Source: Halomonas sp. S3-1-1 (lineage in GTDB: Bacteria; Pseudomonadota; Gammaproteobacteria; Pseudomonadales; Halomonadaceae). Taken from it: DNA of 64,000 nt. Shown piece after piece: positions 8,011-17,199 of this stretch (position 1 is its first letter; every line of letters begins with the position of its first letter). A program made the translations under genes and the position numbers. A model generated the notes under the pieces. That model saw only the letters and a program-made list of their open reading frames with translations. It was not told where the DNA came from and searched no databases. Where the stretch lies: positions 124,001 to 188,000 of the forward strand of contig NZ_JALGBZ010000004.1 of NCBI RefSeq assembly GCF_023757625.1, in the 5' to 3' direction.

Positions 8011-9693
8011 TTATCTGTTGGGCGCTTGTCGTGCCGGCGCGCTACCGGCCACGTAGTAGTCGACCCGCTCGCTCGGTAGTGGCGTTCGCCCACGAATTCG
8101 ATCGGCGATTTTCTCCGCCAGCATCAGCGTTGGCGCGTTCAGGTTGCCGGTAGGGATCAGAGGAAAGAGCGAGGCGTCGACGACTCTAAGCGCCTCGAGC
8201 CCGTGAACGCGACCCTGGCCGTCGGTCACGGCATCAGGCCCTTCGCCCATTTTGCAGCTGCCGCAAGGGTGGTAGGCGGTTTCCGCGTGCTCGCGCACGA
8301 AGGCATCCAGCGCCTCATCGCTTTGCACTTCGGGGCCGGGTGCGACTTCGCGGCCGCGGTAGGCATCGAAGGCCGGCTGGTCGATAATCTGGCGGGTCAG
8401 TCGAATGGCGTCGCGAAACTCCTCCCAGTCCTTCTCCTTCGACATGTAGTTGAACAAAATGCTGGGCGCCGCGCTCGGGTCTTTCGATGTCACGCGTACG
8501 CGCCCTCGGCTTTCCGAGCGCATCGAGCCCACGTGCGCCTGAAAGCCGTGGGCCTGCACCGCGCTTTTACCGTTATAGCTGATGGCGATGGGCAGGAAGT
8601 GGTACTGAAGATTCGGCCAGGGCTCGTCGTCTTTCGAGCGAATGAAGCCGCAAGCTTCGAACTGGTTGCTCGCGCCGACGCCGGTGCCCTTGAACAGCCA
8701 TTCGGCGCCGATTTTAGGCCGGTTGTACCACTTGAGCGCCGGATAGAGTGAAATCGGCTTTTTGCACTCGTACTGGATGTACATCTCCAGATGATCCTGA
8801 AGGTTTTCGCCAACGGCCGGGAGCGCGTGAACGACCTCGATGCCGAGCTCTCTCAAATGGCTTGGGTTACCCACGCCGGAGCGCTGCAGAATTTGCGGTG
8901 AGGCGATCGCCCCGGCGCACAAAAGCACTTCGCGTTTGGCGCGCACCCGGCGCGTCTGCCCCTTGCGCTGGTAGCGAACCCCTACCGCGCGCTTGCCCTC
9001 GAACTCGATCACATCAGAAAGCGCGTGGGTTTCGATGCTCAGATTGCCGCGCTTTTTTGCAGAATCCAGGTAGCCTCGGGCGCTGGAGGCGCGCCGCCCC
9101 TTGGGCGTGACGAAACGGTCCATCGGGCCGAAGCCCTCCTGGCGGTAGCCGTTGACATCAGCGGTCTCGGCGTAGCCCGCTTGCTTGGCGGCCTCGATAA
9201 AGATGCGATAGAGCGGGTTGTTGTCACTTTTGGGCGTGGTGATACTGACCGGGCCGTCGCCGCCGTGGTAGGCGTTTTCGCCAATGTCGCGGGTTTCGCA
9301 CTTTTTGAAGTAGGGCAGACAGCTTGCGGAGTCCCACTCTTCCAGGCCCGGCTGTTTCGCCCAGTGATCGAAATCCAGAGCGTTGCCGCGGATATAGCAC
9401 ATGCCGTTGATCAACGATGAGCCGCCCAAGCCTTTCCCGCGGCCACACTCCATGCGTCGATGGTTCATGTAGGGTTCCGGCTCGGTCTCGAAGGCCCAGT
9501 TGTAGCGTTTGCCCTGTAGCGGAAAGGCAAGCGCCGCCGGCATCTGGGTGCGAAAGTCGAACCGGTAATCCGGGCCGCCGGCTTCCAGCAGCAGCACGCG
9601 CGTACCCGCGTCTTCGCTCAGCCGCGCGGCCAGCACGTTACCCGCCGAGCCGGCGCCGATAATGATGTAGTCAAACTCGCCTTGCCAGGCCAT
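8011..9693 (-). CDS. betA: Choline dehydrogenase BetA
   Basis: A 560-residue GMC-family flavoenzyme oxidising choline to betaine aldehyde, last gene of betI-betB-betA. The FAD-binding N-terminus is [20 protein letters not shown], the GMC signature region is [20 protein letters not shown], and the C-terminal catalytic region has [12 protein letters not shown] (catalytic His) and [19 protein letters not shown]. Length matches E. coli BetA (556). The ATG at 9693 is chosen because GGGAGG lies 7 bases before it; a GTG two codons upstream sits inside that site. It is 56 bases downstream of betB and ends at a strong terminator. Confidence 0.95.
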   Translation of the reverse strand: MAWQGEFDYIIIGAGSAGNVLAARLSEDAGTRVLLLEAGGPDYRFDFRTQMPAALAFPLQGKRYNWAFETEPEPYMNHRRMECGRGKGLGGSSLINGMCYIRGNALDFDHWAKQPGLEEWDSASCLPYFKKCETRDIGENAYHGGDGPVSITTPKSDNNPLYRIFIEAAKQAGYAETADVNGYRQEGFGPMDRFVTPKGRRASSARGYLDSAKKRGNLSIETHALSDVIEFEGKRAVGVRYQRKGQTRRVRAKREVLLCAGAIASPQILQRSGVGNPSHLRELGIEVVHALPAVGENLQDHLEMYIQYECKKPISLYPALKWYNRPKIGAEWLFKGTGVGASNQFEACGFIRSKDDEPWPNLQYHFLPIAISYNGKSAVQAHGFQAHVGSMRSESRGRVRVTSKDPSAAPSILFNYMSKEKDWEEFRDAIRLTRQIIDQPAFDAYRGREVAPGPEVQSDEALDAFVREHAETAYHPCGSCKMGEGPDAVTDGQGRVHGLEALRVVDASLFPLIPTGNLNAPTLMLAEKIADRIRGRTPLPSERVDYYVAGSAPARQAPNR

Positions 9694-9749
9694 GAACACC
9701 TCCCAAAATCGAACCCGTGAAACCCACCTGGCGCTTGCCGCTCAAAACG

Positions 9750-11219
9750 TTAGAAAACCGAGGCGAAGGGCCCCATGTCGATCTGCACCGATTTGGTCTG
9801 GGTGTAGTGGTAAAGCGTCTCGACGCCGTTTTCGCGGCCGATGCCGGAAGATTTATAGCCGCCCACCGGCATCTCGGCAGGGGAGTCACCCCAGGTATTG
9901 ACCCAGCAGATGCCCGCCTCGAGCCTATGGATGACGCGGTGGGTGCGGTTTAGTGACTCGGTGAACACGCCTGCCGCCAAACCATAGTCGGTATCGTTGG
10001 CGCGGCGAATCACCTCGGCCTCGTCATTGAAGGCGAGCAGCGACATCACCGGGCCAAAGATCTCCTCACGCACGATACGCATGTCGTCACTGCAGTCGGT
10101 GAAGACGGTCGGGGCTGCCCAGGCGCCTTTGGCGTACGCGCCTTCTTCCCACGGATTGCCGCCGACGAGCACCCGTGCGCCTTCCTCTTTCCCAAGCGCG
10201 ATGTAGTAGAGCACTTTCGCCTGGTGCTCGAAGCTCACCAGTGGGCCGAAATTCACCGCCGGATCGAGCGGGTCCCCCGCTTTGATACGCCGTACGCGCT
10301 CGACGAGTTTGGCCTCGAAATCCTGCTTGACGCTCGCCTCGACGAACACCCGCGTACCGTTGGTGCAGACCTGACCGCTGGAGTAGAAGTTAGCCATCAT
10401 GGCGGCGTCCGCAGCGCGCTCGAGATCCGCGTCGGCGAAGACGATCAGGGGTGACTTCCCGCCAAGCTCCATGGTCACTTCCTTGAGCGTGGAGCCTCCG
10501 GCGGCGGCCATTACCCGTTTGCCGGTGCCTACCTCGCCGGTGAACGACACCTTCGCGATGCCCGGATGCTCGGTCAGCATCGCTCCAACCTGGCCGTCGC
10601 CCTGCACCACGTTGAGCACGCCGTTGGGCAGGCCGGCCTCGGTGAAAATCTCGGCAAGCTTCAACGCCGAGAGCGGGGTGACCTCGCTTGGCTTGAACAC
10701 CACCGCATTACCCGCAGCGAGCGCCGGCGCCGCTTTCCAGCAGGCGATCTGGATCGGGTAGTTCCAGGCGCCGATCGCGCCGATCACGCCCAGCGGCTCG
10801 CGCCGGGTATAGACGAAGGAGTCCTCGCGCAGCGGAATCTGGCTGCCTTCCAGCGCCGGGGCAAGGCCGGCGAAATATTCGAGCGCATCGGCGCCGGTGG
10901 CGATATCCACGCTTGCGGTTTCGCTGATCGGCTTGCCGGTGTTTAGGGTTTCAAGCCTTGCCAGCTCGTCGTTACGCTCGCGCAAAAGCGCTACGGCCTT
11001 GAGCATCACGCGTGAGCGCTCCATGCCCGTCATGGCCGCCCACGCGCGCTGGCCCTGGTGTGCCGCTTCGACGGCGCGGTCAACGTCATCGCGGCTGGCC
11101 TGGCCCACCCGAGCAAGCGTTGCGCCATCGAAGGGGTTGATGACCTCAAACGTCTCATTTGAGGTCGCGGCGACCGCGCGGCCATTGATGTAAAGCGGCT
11201 CGATGTGTTCGGACTTCAT
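9750..11219 (-). CDS. betB: Betaine aldehyde dehydrogenase BetB
   Basis: A 489-residue NAD(P)-dependent aldehyde dehydrogenase (E. coli BetB 490) that converts betaine aldehyde to the osmoprotectant glycine betaine. Catalytic features are visible: [20 protein letters not shown] (cofactor site), [34 protein letters not shown] with the general-base Glu, and [17 protein letters not shown] with the nucleophilic Cys. The C-terminus has the BetB-type [20 protein letters not shown]. The ATG at 11219 is preceded by GGGGAG; a longer frame begins at a TTG within that site. It lies between betI and betA in a typical bet operon. Confidence 0.95.
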   Translation of the reverse strand: MKSEHIEPLYINGRAVAATSNETFEVINPFDGATLARVGQASRDDVDRAVEAAHQGQRAWAAMTGMERSRVMLKAVALLRERNDELARLETLNTGKPISETASVDIATGADALEYFAGLAPALEGSQIPLREDSFVYTRREPLGVIGAIGAWNYPIQIACWKAAPALAAGNAVVFKPSEVTPLSALKLAEIFTEAGLPNGVLNVVQGDGQVGAMLTEHPGIAKVSFTGEVGTGKRVMAAAGGSTLKEVTMELGGKSPLIVFADADLERAADAAMMANFYSSGQVCTNGTRVFVEASVKQDFEAKLVERVRRIKAGDPLDPAVNFGPLVSFEHQAKVLYYIALGKEEGARVLVGGNPWEEGAYAKGAWAAPTVFTDCSDDMRIVREEIFGPVMSLLAFNDEAEVIRRANDTDYGLAAGVFTESLNRTHRVIHRLEAGICWVNTWGDSPAEMPVGGYKSSGIGRENGVETLYHYTQTKSVQIDMGPFASVF

Positions 11220-11257
11220 AAAAAAACTCCCCAATGGCGGGTGTGTCAGGTAAATGA

Positions 11258-11842
11258 CTAAGCGGTCAAAAGCCGATCCAGGTGCGCAAGTGCCAGGTCT
11301 CGAGCGGCATCGGCGTCGAGGCCTTCGGGCGCGAGGGCGCCGCGCAGCCAGAGCCCGTCGATTAGCGCGGCCAAGTCTCTCGCCGCGTTTTTCGCCTGCT
11401 CGCGCGGCATCTTCTTACAAAACTGATAGCAAAGGTTGGCGTAGAGGCGGCGATCGTTGATGGTTTGCAGCCGCGCCAGCGCCGGGCGGTGCATGCTGCT
11501 GGCCCAGAACGCCAGCCAGGTCTTGGCCGCCGGGCCGCTGATCTGGGAACGATCGAAATTGCCTTCGATGATTGCGCCGATCTGCGCGCGGGCGCCTTGC
11601 TCCTTCAGTGCGCGGCGACGGCGGGCGACTGCCTGGCTCAAATCGGTCAGGATCTGGCGCATGGTGGCCTCCAAAAGCCCGTCCTTGCCGCCGAAGTAGT
11701 GGCTGATGATCCCTGAAGAGACGCCGGCGTGGCGGGCGATACGCACGATGGTGACCTCGCTGAGCCCGACTTCGTCGATGGCGGCCATGGTGGCCGCGAT
11801 TAGCTGTTGACGGCGAATGGGCTCCATTCCCACTTTGGGCAC
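11258..11842 (-). CDS. betI: TetR-family choline-responsive repressor BetI
   Basis: A 194-residue TetR-family repressor, almost exactly the E. coli BetI length (195). The N-terminal helix-turn-helix is [20 protein letters not shown] followed by [14 protein letters not shown]. The GTG start at 11842 gives [20 protein letters not shown], which aligns with the BetI N-terminus, and GGGAGG lies 6 bases before it; the longer frame adds 42 unrelated residues. It heads betI-betB-betA and is divergent from choX. A perfect palindrome at 11952-11965 in the shared region is the likely operator, relieved by choline. Confidence 0.93.
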   Translation of the reverse strand: MPKVGMEPIRRQQLIAATMAAIDEVGLSEVTIVRIARHAGVSSGIISHYFGGKDGLLEATMRQILTDLSQAVARRRRALKEQGARAQIGAIIEGNFDRSQISGPAAKTWLAFWASSMHRPALARLQTINDRRLYANLCYQFCKKMPREQAKNAARDLAALIDGLWLRGALAPEGLDADAARDLALAHLDRLLTA

Positions 11843-11951
11843 GATGACCTCCCAGGATCGATAAATACCGGTTAATTGAAAGACGAGGTGCTTACGACTC
11901 GATTTGAAGTTTCGCCCCGGTCGTGATGTTCTTATAGCGTAGCTTTTGTTT

Positions 11952-11965
11952 ATTGAACGTTCAAT
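11952..11965. promoter_or_regulatory. Likely BetI operator between betI and choX
   Basis: ATTGAACGTTCAAT is a perfect 14-base palindrome in the 193-base divergent region between betI and choX. A TATAAG -10-like element for betI lies downstream on the minus strand (near 11934-11939), and a TTGACC -35-like element for choX lies at 11985-11990. The site could control both directions. Binding by BetI is inferred from position and symmetry. Confidence 0.6.
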
Positions 11966-12035
11966 CAATAAAAATCGCGTTCACTTGACCGCCCTATAGC
12001 GGCTAAGCTAGACCGACACCCACAGGAGATAAACG

Positions 12036-12968
12036 ATGAGCAATCTGAAAAAGGCCCGCTGGGGCGCACTGGCCGTCATGACCGCGCTGCCCGCGGCGGC
12101 AATGGCCGATGAATGCAGCACCGTGCGCTTTGCCGAGGTGGGCTGGACCGATATTACCGCCACCACCGCCATGGCCAGCGAAGTACTCGAGGCGCTCGGA
12201 TACGAGCCCCGCGTGGATACGGTATCGGTGCCGATCGCCTACGCCGGCCTGCGCAACGACGACTTCGACGTATTTTTGGGCAACTGGATGCCGTCGATGG
12301 CCTCCATCAGCGACCCCTACGTGGAAGACGGTGATGTGGTGCGTCTTACCGAAAACCTGGAAGGGGCGAAGTACACCCTGGCGGTGCCGCAGTACGTGTA
12401 TGACGCGGGCGTGACCTCGGTCGACGATCTGGCCGAGCACGCCGACGAGTTCGACCGTCGCATCCACGGCATCGAAGCGGGCAACGACGGCAACGAGCTG
12501 ATCGAGCAGATGATCAGCGATGATGCCTACGGGCTGGGTGATTGGCAGGTGGTCGACTCGAGTGAGGCGGGCATGCTCTCGGAGCTTAGAACCCGCGTAC
12601 CCAATGAAGAGTGGATGGTGTTTCTCGGCTGGGAGCCGCACCCGATGAACACCAACTTCGAGATGGCCTACCTTTCGGATGCCGACGACTATTTCGGCCC
12701 GAATCTGGGTGGGGCGACGGTTTACACCAACACCCGCGCCGGTTTTGTCGAACAGTGCCCCAATGTCGGGCAGCTGCTTGAGAACATGAGCTTCACCCTC
12801 GAGATGGAAAACGAGCTGATGGCCTCGATCATGGATGACGGCGTAGCCGCCCGTGACGCCGCCAACGCCTACCTGAAAGAGCACGATGACCTGCTGGCCG
12901 AGTGGCTCGACGGCGTGACCACGATCGACGGCGACGAAGGGCTGCCCGCAGTGCGCGAGGCGCTTTAA
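12036..12968 (+). CDS. choX: Choline ABC transporter substrate-binding protein ChoX
   Basis: A 310-residue periplasmic binding protein with a signal peptide (KKARWGALAVMTALPAAAMA, cut before DE). The mature part reads as the ChoX/ProX type: VRFAEVGWTDITATTAMASE, then VFLGNWMPSM and VFLGWEPHPMN, which supply aromatic residues of the kind that cage quaternary ammonium. It should deliver choline (possibly betaine) to an ABC importer. CAGGAG precedes the ATG. It is divergent from betI, so substrate capture and oxidation genes share a control region. No permease or ATPase gene follows; the next features are a terminator, tRNA-Met and SRP RNA, so its partners must be elsewhere. Confidence 0.88.
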   Translation: MSNLKKARWGALAVMTALPAAAMADECSTVRFAEVGWTDITATTAMASEVLEALGYEPRVDTVSVPIAYAGLRNDDFDVFLGNWMPSMASISDPYVEDGDVVRLTENLEGAKYTLAVPQYVYDAGVTSVDDLAEHADEFDRRIHGIEAGNDGNELIEQMISDDAYGLGDWQVVDSSEAGMLSELRTRVPNEEWMVFLGWEPHPMNTNFEMAYLSDADDYFGPNLGGATVYTNTRAGFVEQCPNVGQLLENMSFTLEMENELMASIMDDGVAARDAANAYLKEHDDLLAEWLDGVTTIDGDEGLPAVREAL

Positions 12969-13013
12969 ACTCAATGCTTTTAGCAAAGCCCGTTGAGTTT
13001 TAACCACTTGGCG

Positions 13014-13043
13014 AAAAAGGCAGGCCATTTTGGCTTGCCTTTT
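13014..13043 (+). terminator. Terminator after choX
   Basis: AAAAAGGCAGGCC, loop ATTTT, then GGCTTGCCTTTTG gives a stem with one mismatch and a T-rich tail. It separates choX from the tRNA-Met gene. Confidence 0.65.
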
Positions 13044-13085
13044 GCCTTTTAAGTGGGCATACTCTGCACCCGCTGATGAGGCAAA

Positions 13086-13162
13086 GGCTACGTAGCTCAG
13101 CTGGTTAGAGCACATCACTCATAATGATGGGGTCCCCTGTTCAAATCAGGGCGTAGCCACCA
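13086..13162 (+). tRNA. tRNA-Met (CAT), elongator type
   Basis: A 77-base cloverleaf: acceptor GGCTACG pairs with CGTAGCC, discriminator A and an encoded CCA. The D arm is GCTCAGCTGGTTAGAGC, the anticodon loop CTCATAA gives CAT, and the T loop is GTTCAAATC. The sequence is very close to E. coli metT, so it is the elongator rather than the initiator tRNA (which has an unpaired first base). Confidence 0.97.
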
Positions 13163-13206
13163 CATCACGCACGATAAAGTCGGTATTTACATGTCTGTAT
13201 CACTAT

Positions 13207-13316
13207 GGTGGCCCCTTAGGTCCTCCCGCAACGCGAAACTGCAAACCCCGCCAGGCCCGGAAGGGAGCAACGGTAGTGGTGGATGCGTGTGCCGGGATGT
13301 GGCTTTTGGGGCCGCC
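13207..13316 (+). ncRNA. ffs: Signal recognition particle RNA (4.5S, small bacterial type)
   Basis: The conserved apical domain is unmistakable: CCGGAAGGGAGCAAC (GGAA tetraloop and asymmetric bulge) facing GTGTGCCGGGATG, with CTCCCGCAACGC upstream. The terminal stem GGTGGCCCC pairs with GGGGCCGCC. The 110-base length matches the E. coli 4.5S type. It binds Ffh and targets nascent membrane proteins. A pyrimidine/T-rich stretch follows. Confidence 0.95.
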
Positions 13317-13432
13317 TCCAGTTTTACCTCCCTCCTTTTCGTATTGATCTCTTTTTGACTCCTTTCATTCGTTGAACCACTCGTTGCGCGCATTCGATAC
13401 GATGCCGTCGATACGGTGATTCAAGGATCGTC

Positions 13433-14194
13433 ATGAAAACGCTTTTCCTGTGGCTTTTAACCTGCGTGCTGATGCTGGCGTTGCTATTGGCCGGCCCCGC
13501 GTGGCTACTCTTGACCGATCGTGTCGAAACCGGTGGTCACTGGTCCAGCGCCAACCGCGATTCCGCAGGGCTTGCGCCGCTGCCCGAGGCGTACGCGCCG
13601 GCGGTGGTGCAGGTGTACGCGGCGCGGGCGTTTAGCTGGCGCGGGGCGTTTGGCGTGCATATCTGGATTGCAACCAAGGCCGAGGGCGCGCAGAGCTACC
13701 GGCTGCATCAGGTGCTGAGCTGGCGCCGACCCACGGTGGTATCGGCCATTGATACGCCGGATCGGGCCTGGTTCGGTCAGGCCCCGACCCTGCTGGCAGA
13801 TTACCGCGGCAGCAAAGCCTCCCGGTTGATTCCGAGCATCGAGGAAGCCGCTACACGCTACCCACAAGCCGATCGCTATCGCGTGTGGCCAGGGCCAAAC
13901 AGCAACAGTTTCATTGCTTGGCTGGTGCGCCAGATCGACGGCCTCGACGTGGCGCTGCCGGTAACGGCGGTGGGCAAGGATTATCTTTTTGGCGGCTGGT
14001 TCGCTCCCGCGCCCAGCGGCACCGGCTATCAGCTCTCGATGGGCGGTGTATTCGGCGTGATGTTTGCGCGGGAAGAGGGCGTCGAGCTGAATCTGTTAGG
14101 CCTCAGCCTGGGCGTGGATGTGCTGCGCCCCGCGCTAAAGCTGCCCGGGATTGGCCGGGTCGGCATGGCGCGCCCGATCATTCGAAACGAATGA
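13433..14194 (+). CDS. DUF3750 membrane-anchored protein
   Basis: A 253-residue protein of the DUF3750 family. It begins with a hydrophobic segment (LFLWLLTCVLMLALLLAGPA) that is either a signal anchor or an uncleaved signal, with the rest likely periplasmic. Family-like blocks are VQVYAARAFSWRGAFGVHIW, SYRLHQVLSW, YRVWPGPNSNSFIAWLVRQ and YQLSMGGVFGVMFAREEG. The function of the family is not known. AAGGAT precedes the ATG. It stands alone between the SRP RNA and the toxin-antitoxin pair. Confidence 0.8.
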   Translation: MKTLFLWLLTCVLMLALLLAGPAWLLLTDRVETGGHWSSANRDSAGLAPLPEAYAPAVVQVYAARAFSWRGAFGVHIWIATKAEGAQSYRLHQVLSWRRPTVVSAIDTPDRAWFGQAPTLLADYRGSKASRLIPSIEEAATRYPQADRYRVWPGPNSNSFIAWLVRQIDGLDVALPVTAVGKDYLFGGWFAPAPSGTGYQLSMGGVFGVMFAREEGVELNLLGLSLGVDVLRPALKLPGIGRVGMARPIIRNE

Positions 14195-14207
14195 ACGGTC
14201 GCGCGCT

Positions 14208-14250
14208 TTATTTGCAGATACTTTTTTATTGAATTAGTATTTGCAAATAA
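14208..14250 (+). promoter_or_regulatory. Inverted repeat before the Xre-RES pair
   Basis: TTATTTGCAGATAC (14208-14221) and GTATTTGCAAATAA (14237-14250) form a 14-base inverted repeat with one mismatch around an AT-rich centre; the right arm contains the self-palindrome ATTTGCAAAT. It lies 17 bases before the antitoxin start and is a good candidate for the operator bound by the antitoxin-toxin complex. Confidence 0.6.
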
Positions 14251-14267
14251 GGTTTTGGAGAGTAGCG

Positions 14268-14666
14268 ATGCAAACAGTCACCCGTCTTGAAGGTAATAAA
14301 GCCGCCGCTGCCGTCGGTTTAAAGACCGCGGTGCGCATTCTGGATAAATGGCAGGCCAGCAACGAGCAGGGAGAGGCGATTTTGCGCGTCTCGCACTCGA
14401 CCTACGCCCGCGCAAGGCGAGGTGACCTTACCGAGATCAAGCTCGATAGTGACCAGCTAACCCGAGTAAGCTACCTGCTCAACATTCACGCCGCGCTGCG
14501 TATGCTGTTCGAGAATCCGGAAAACGTTTACGGGTTCGTCTCCATGGCCAACCATAATCCTTACTTCAACGGGCGAACGCCGCTGGACGTGATCGGCGGC
14601 GGTGACTTCGCCGCGCTGTACGAGACCTTCAAACGGCTCGACAGCCTGCGAGGCGCGCAGTGGTAG
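14268..14666 (+). CDS. Antitoxin, Xre/MbcA/ParS (DUF2384) family
   Basis: A 132-residue antitoxin of the Xre-RES type. The N-terminal half is a divergent helical DNA-binding region (AVRILDKWQASNEQGEAILR, STYARARRG). The C-terminal half is the toxin-binding domain formerly called DUF2384: IHAALRMLFENPENVYGFVS, NPYFNGRTPLDVIGGGDF and LYETFKRLDSLRGAQW. The ATG at 14268 is preceded by TTGGAGAG; the longer frame starts inside the operator repeat. It overlaps the toxin gene by 7 bases, a typical coupled arrangement. Autoregulation through the upstream inverted repeat is expected. Confidence 0.85.
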   Translation: MQTVTRLEGNKAAAAVGLKTAVRILDKWQASNEQGEAILRVSHSTYARARRGDLTEIKLDSDQLTRVSYLLNIHAALRMLFENPENVYGFVSMANHNPYFNGRTPLDVIGGGDFAALYETFKRLDSLRGAQW

Positions 14667-15364
14667 CGCCCCAGGAGCTTACGCCGATTGCGTCGAACCC
14701 GGTGGTCGGATACCGGCTGATCAACAGCAAGTTTCCGCCCATCGCGCTCTTTGACGATGTGGCCGACCCCGACGAGTTCGAGGCGCTTTATCAGCTTCAG
14801 GCGTTGACCAACCCGCGCCTGTGTAACGAGCTGGGGGATCTGGCGCTGCTGCCGTTGGAGGAGATTCCCTTTCGCATTCGTGGCTGCTCTTACGCTGCGG
14901 CCGCGTTTACCCACGTCAACCCGGATGGCTCACGCTTTAGCGACGGCAGCTTCGGCGTGCTCTATATCGCCGATACGATGACCACCGCCATTGCCGAGGT
15001 TGGCCATCATCAAACGGCGTACTGGGAGCGCGTGCCGGCGCTGCGTTATGAACGCTTCGTGTTTCGCGGGCTGCGCTGCACGTTCGATGAGAAAGGGTGT
15101 CGCGATGGGCTTGCGCTTGAAAGCGACCACGCGATTTACGACCCGAATAGCTACACCGCATCGCGGATGCTGGGCCATGCGCTTCGCCGCGCCGGTGAGC
15201 CGGGGCTTCGCTACCGTTCGGTGCGCCGCGAAGGAGCGGTGTGCTGGGCACTGATGACCCCGCGCCGGGTAGAGGATATCGTGCAGACCACGCATATCGA
15301 AATGGTCTGGAATGCGGGGCTGACTCAGGTGAATCGACTCACGACCCTTGGCCCTCGCGGGTAA
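14660..15364 (+). CDS. RES-domain toxin (NAD+ phosphorylase family)
   Basis: A 234-residue RES-family toxin. RES toxins of characterised Xre-RES systems degrade NAD+ and stop growth when free of antitoxin. The family's conserved Arg, Glu and Ser fit VGYRLINSKFPP, TAIAEVGHHQTAYW and YDPNSYTASRMLGHALR; the core also shows SFGVLYIADTMTTAIAE and GLRYRSVRREGAVCWALM. The start is GTG, overlapping the antitoxin stop by 7 bases (GTGGTAG), so translation is coupled. The frame is complete and shows no inactivating change, so the pair looks functional. Confidence 0.85.
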   Translation: MVAPQELTPIASNPVVGYRLINSKFPPIALFDDVADPDEFEALYQLQALTNPRLCNELGDLALLPLEEIPFRIRGCSYAAAAFTHVNPDGSRFSDGSFGVLYIADTMTTAIAEVGHHQTAYWERVPALRYERFVFRGLRCTFDEKGCRDGLALESDHAIYDPNSYTASRMLGHALRRAGEPGLRYRSVRREGAVCWALMTPRRVEDIVQTTHIEMVWNAGLTQVNRLTTLGPRG

Positions 15365-15373
15365 ACGCCTGGC

Positions 15374-15850
15374 CTAGCTGGTGTGATCGTCGGTAAAGCG
15401 CTGCATGATGGCGAGCGTTTCGTCGCTGACGTGGTGCTCCATGCCTTCGGCGTCGATACGCGCGGTGCTGTCGGGCACGCCGAGTGCGCGCAAAAAATGA
15501 AGGACGACATCGTGACGGCCGCGGGACGTTTGGGCCATCTTCCTGCCTTCGTCGGTGAGAAACAGCGAGCGGTAGGGCTGGCTCGTCACCAGCCCCAGCT
15601 CGTTGAGCCGACGAATCATTTTCGACACGGTCGCTTGGCTGACAGCCATGCGGTTGGCGATGTCCGCCGCGCGCGCCTCGCCCCGGTGATCCAGCAAATC
15701 TCCGATGAGCTCGACGTAATCCTCGATCAGTTCGGTTTCATGAGCGTTGCGCACCGTTTCGTACTGGCGTGCGTGCTGCTCGACCGGCGGTAGCGCATCG
15801 TGGCTGGGTCCGCCCTTGAGCGAGCGGCGCGGCGTGGATTCATCACTCAT
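15374..15850 (-). CDS. mntR: Manganese-responsive regulator MntR (DtxR family)
   Basis: A 158-residue DtxR-family regulator close in length and sequence to E. coli MntR (155). The N-terminal winged helix shows YVELIGDLLDHRGEARAADI, ANRMAVSQATVSKMIRRLNE and LGLVTSQPYRSLFLTDEGRK. The metal-binding and dimer part follows: RHDVVLHFLRALGVPDSTAR, IDAEGMEHHVSDETL, containing the Glu and His residues typical of Mn(II) sites. It should repress Mn import or activate Mn export when manganese is ample. No manganese transporter gene is adjacent. No strong ribosome binding site is seen before the ATG. Confidence 0.85.
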   Translation of the reverse strand: MSDESTPRRSLKGGPSHDALPPVEQHARQYETVRNAHETELIEDYVELIGDLLDHRGEARAADIANRMAVSQATVSKMIRRLNELGLVTSQPYRSLFLTDEGRKMAQTSRGRHDVVLHFLRALGVPDSTARIDAEGMEHHVSDETLAIMQRFTDDHTS

Positions 15851-16066
15851 TGGCAGGACTTACTGACAGTAGATGGAAAGTGTCGCGTGGCGCTGACGTA
15901 TCGTCCCCGATAGGGTTGGCGAGGCCCGAAAGATCGTCTCAAGGCTTTCGCAAAGCCGCCCACGTTTGCGGGCATACTAGCACATCAAGGCGCCGGGGGC
16001 GGAGCAGGTAAAGCGTTGGTGATAATTTCTACCCTGAATTGTGGTCATGTGGGCTGACACGCCGAC

Positions 16067-16405
16067 CTAGTCGCGCTCATGGAGCGACTGAATCTGGCTT
16101 TGTACGCCCAGCGCTTCCTCCACGTCGAGCTGAAAAGCGATGCCGGTTCCCGGGGTTTCGTCGAACTCGCCGGCGTCGGCGATCGAATCCAGCACCGCGC
16201 GGCTTTTTTGCGCATCGACCAGAAACAGCAGCACGTCGCGCTGGGCGGTGATCTCGATGCCCAGAAAGCCGCGCACCTGATGGCGACCTTCGCCGCGGGC
16301 GTTGTTGATCACGGTGGCGCCGGTGGCGCCAGCCTCGCGGGCTGCGTTCATAACCCGGTCGGTGAGCGTATCTTCCACCAGGGCCACGATCAGTTTGAAG
16401 CGCAT
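16067..16405 (-). CDS. PII-like (P-II family) regulatory protein
   Basis: A 112-residue protein with the PII ferredoxin-like fold: MRFKLIVALVEDTLTDRVMN, AAREAGATGATVINNARGEG, FLGIEITAQRDVLLFLVDAQ. It differs from GlnB/GlnK: the T-loop is short (about RGEGRHQVRGFLG) and lacks the uridylylated Tyr, so it belongs to the wider PII-like group that binds nucleotides and acts on neighbouring transporters. AAAGGAG precedes the ATG at 16405. It lies 23 bases after the second of two DUF1538 membrane proteins in one minus-strand operon, so control of that pair is the natural hypothesis. Confidence 0.8.
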   Translation of the reverse strand: MRFKLIVALVEDTLTDRVMNAAREAGATGATVINNARGEGRHQVRGFLGIEITAQRDVLLFLVDAQKSRAVLDSIADAGEFDETPGTGIAFQLDVEEALGVQSQIQSLHERD

Positions 16406-16428
16406 GCTCATCTCCTTTCTATTTTGTG

Positions 16429-17199
16429 TCATGGGCGTTGGGTGTCGAGTCGCTTTCGCTTGGCGAGTAGTTGGCTTATCCGGGCGTAGGCCATGACGCT
16501 CATGATCGGGAACAGGCATGCCAGGGCGATCATGCCGAAGCCGTCTGCCAGCGGGCTGCGCCCTGGAATAGCACCAGCGATTCCGAGCCCGAGCGCGGTG
16601 ATGATCGGCACGGTGATGGTCGAGGTCGTCACGCCGCCGGAATCGAACGCCAGCGGTACGATGGCCTTTGGCGCGCGCAGCGTCTGAAGAATCACCAGCA
16701 CATAGGCGCCAATGATGAACCAGTGAAGCGGCCAGCCCATGACGATACGCCACACGCCCAGGGTAATGCCGACCGCCATGCCAAGCGCCACCGCGATGCG
16801 CAGCATCAAGGGGTTTAACGTGCCGCCGGAGATCTCGCCCGCTTTTAGCGCCACCGCCATTAGCGCCGGCTCGGCGATAGTGGTGCTGGCGCCGATGGCA
16901 AAGGCGAACAAATACACCCAGTAATAGTCGCTCCAGTGGCGCGCCGCACCCGGGGGCAGCTCGGGCAGAAATTCCGCATGGGTCAGCTGGTGGGCCATCA
17001 GTTCCCCCAGTGGAAACAGCGCGTTTTCGAGCCCCACCAGAAACAGCGCTAGCCCAAGCCACACCATGATGAAACCCAGCGCGATTTGCGCTGGCCGCTT
17101 GAGCGGCTTTCGAATCACGCCATACTGAAATCCGAACACGATCAGCACGATCGGCGCGATATCGCCAAGCGTTCCCCAAAGGCTTTGCCAGAGGTTCAC
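16429..17199 (-). CDS. DUF1538 membrane protein (second of pair)
   Basis: A 256-residue integral membrane protein of the DUF1538 family. Hydrophobic segments include [36 protein letters not shown] and [14 protein letters not shown]. Two conserved intramembrane motifs are [17 protein letters not shown] and [20 protein letters not shown]; both recur in the upstream paralogue, so the pair arose by duplication. The start is GTG, overlapping the first gene's stop by 4 bases (GTGA), with a G-rich site upstream. DUF1538 proteins have been proposed as transporters; the substrate is unknown. A PII-like gene follows. Confidence 0.82.
   Translation of the reverse strand: MNLWQSLWGTLGDIAPIVLIVFGFQYGVIRKPLKRPAQIALGFIMVWLGLALFLVGLENALFPLGELMAHQLTHAEFLPELPPGAARHWSDYYWVYLFAFAIGASTTIAEPALMAVALKAGEISGGTLNPLMLRIAVALGMAVGITLGVWRIVMGWPLHWFIIGAYVLVILQTLRAPKAIVPLAFDSGGVTTSTITVPIITALGLGIAGAIPGRSPLADGFGMIALACLFPIMSVMAYARISQLLAKRKRLDTQRP

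Noticed and set aside
12003-13118. 371-codon frame opposite choX
   Set aside because: Antisense shadow of choX that also runs into the tRNA-Met gene.
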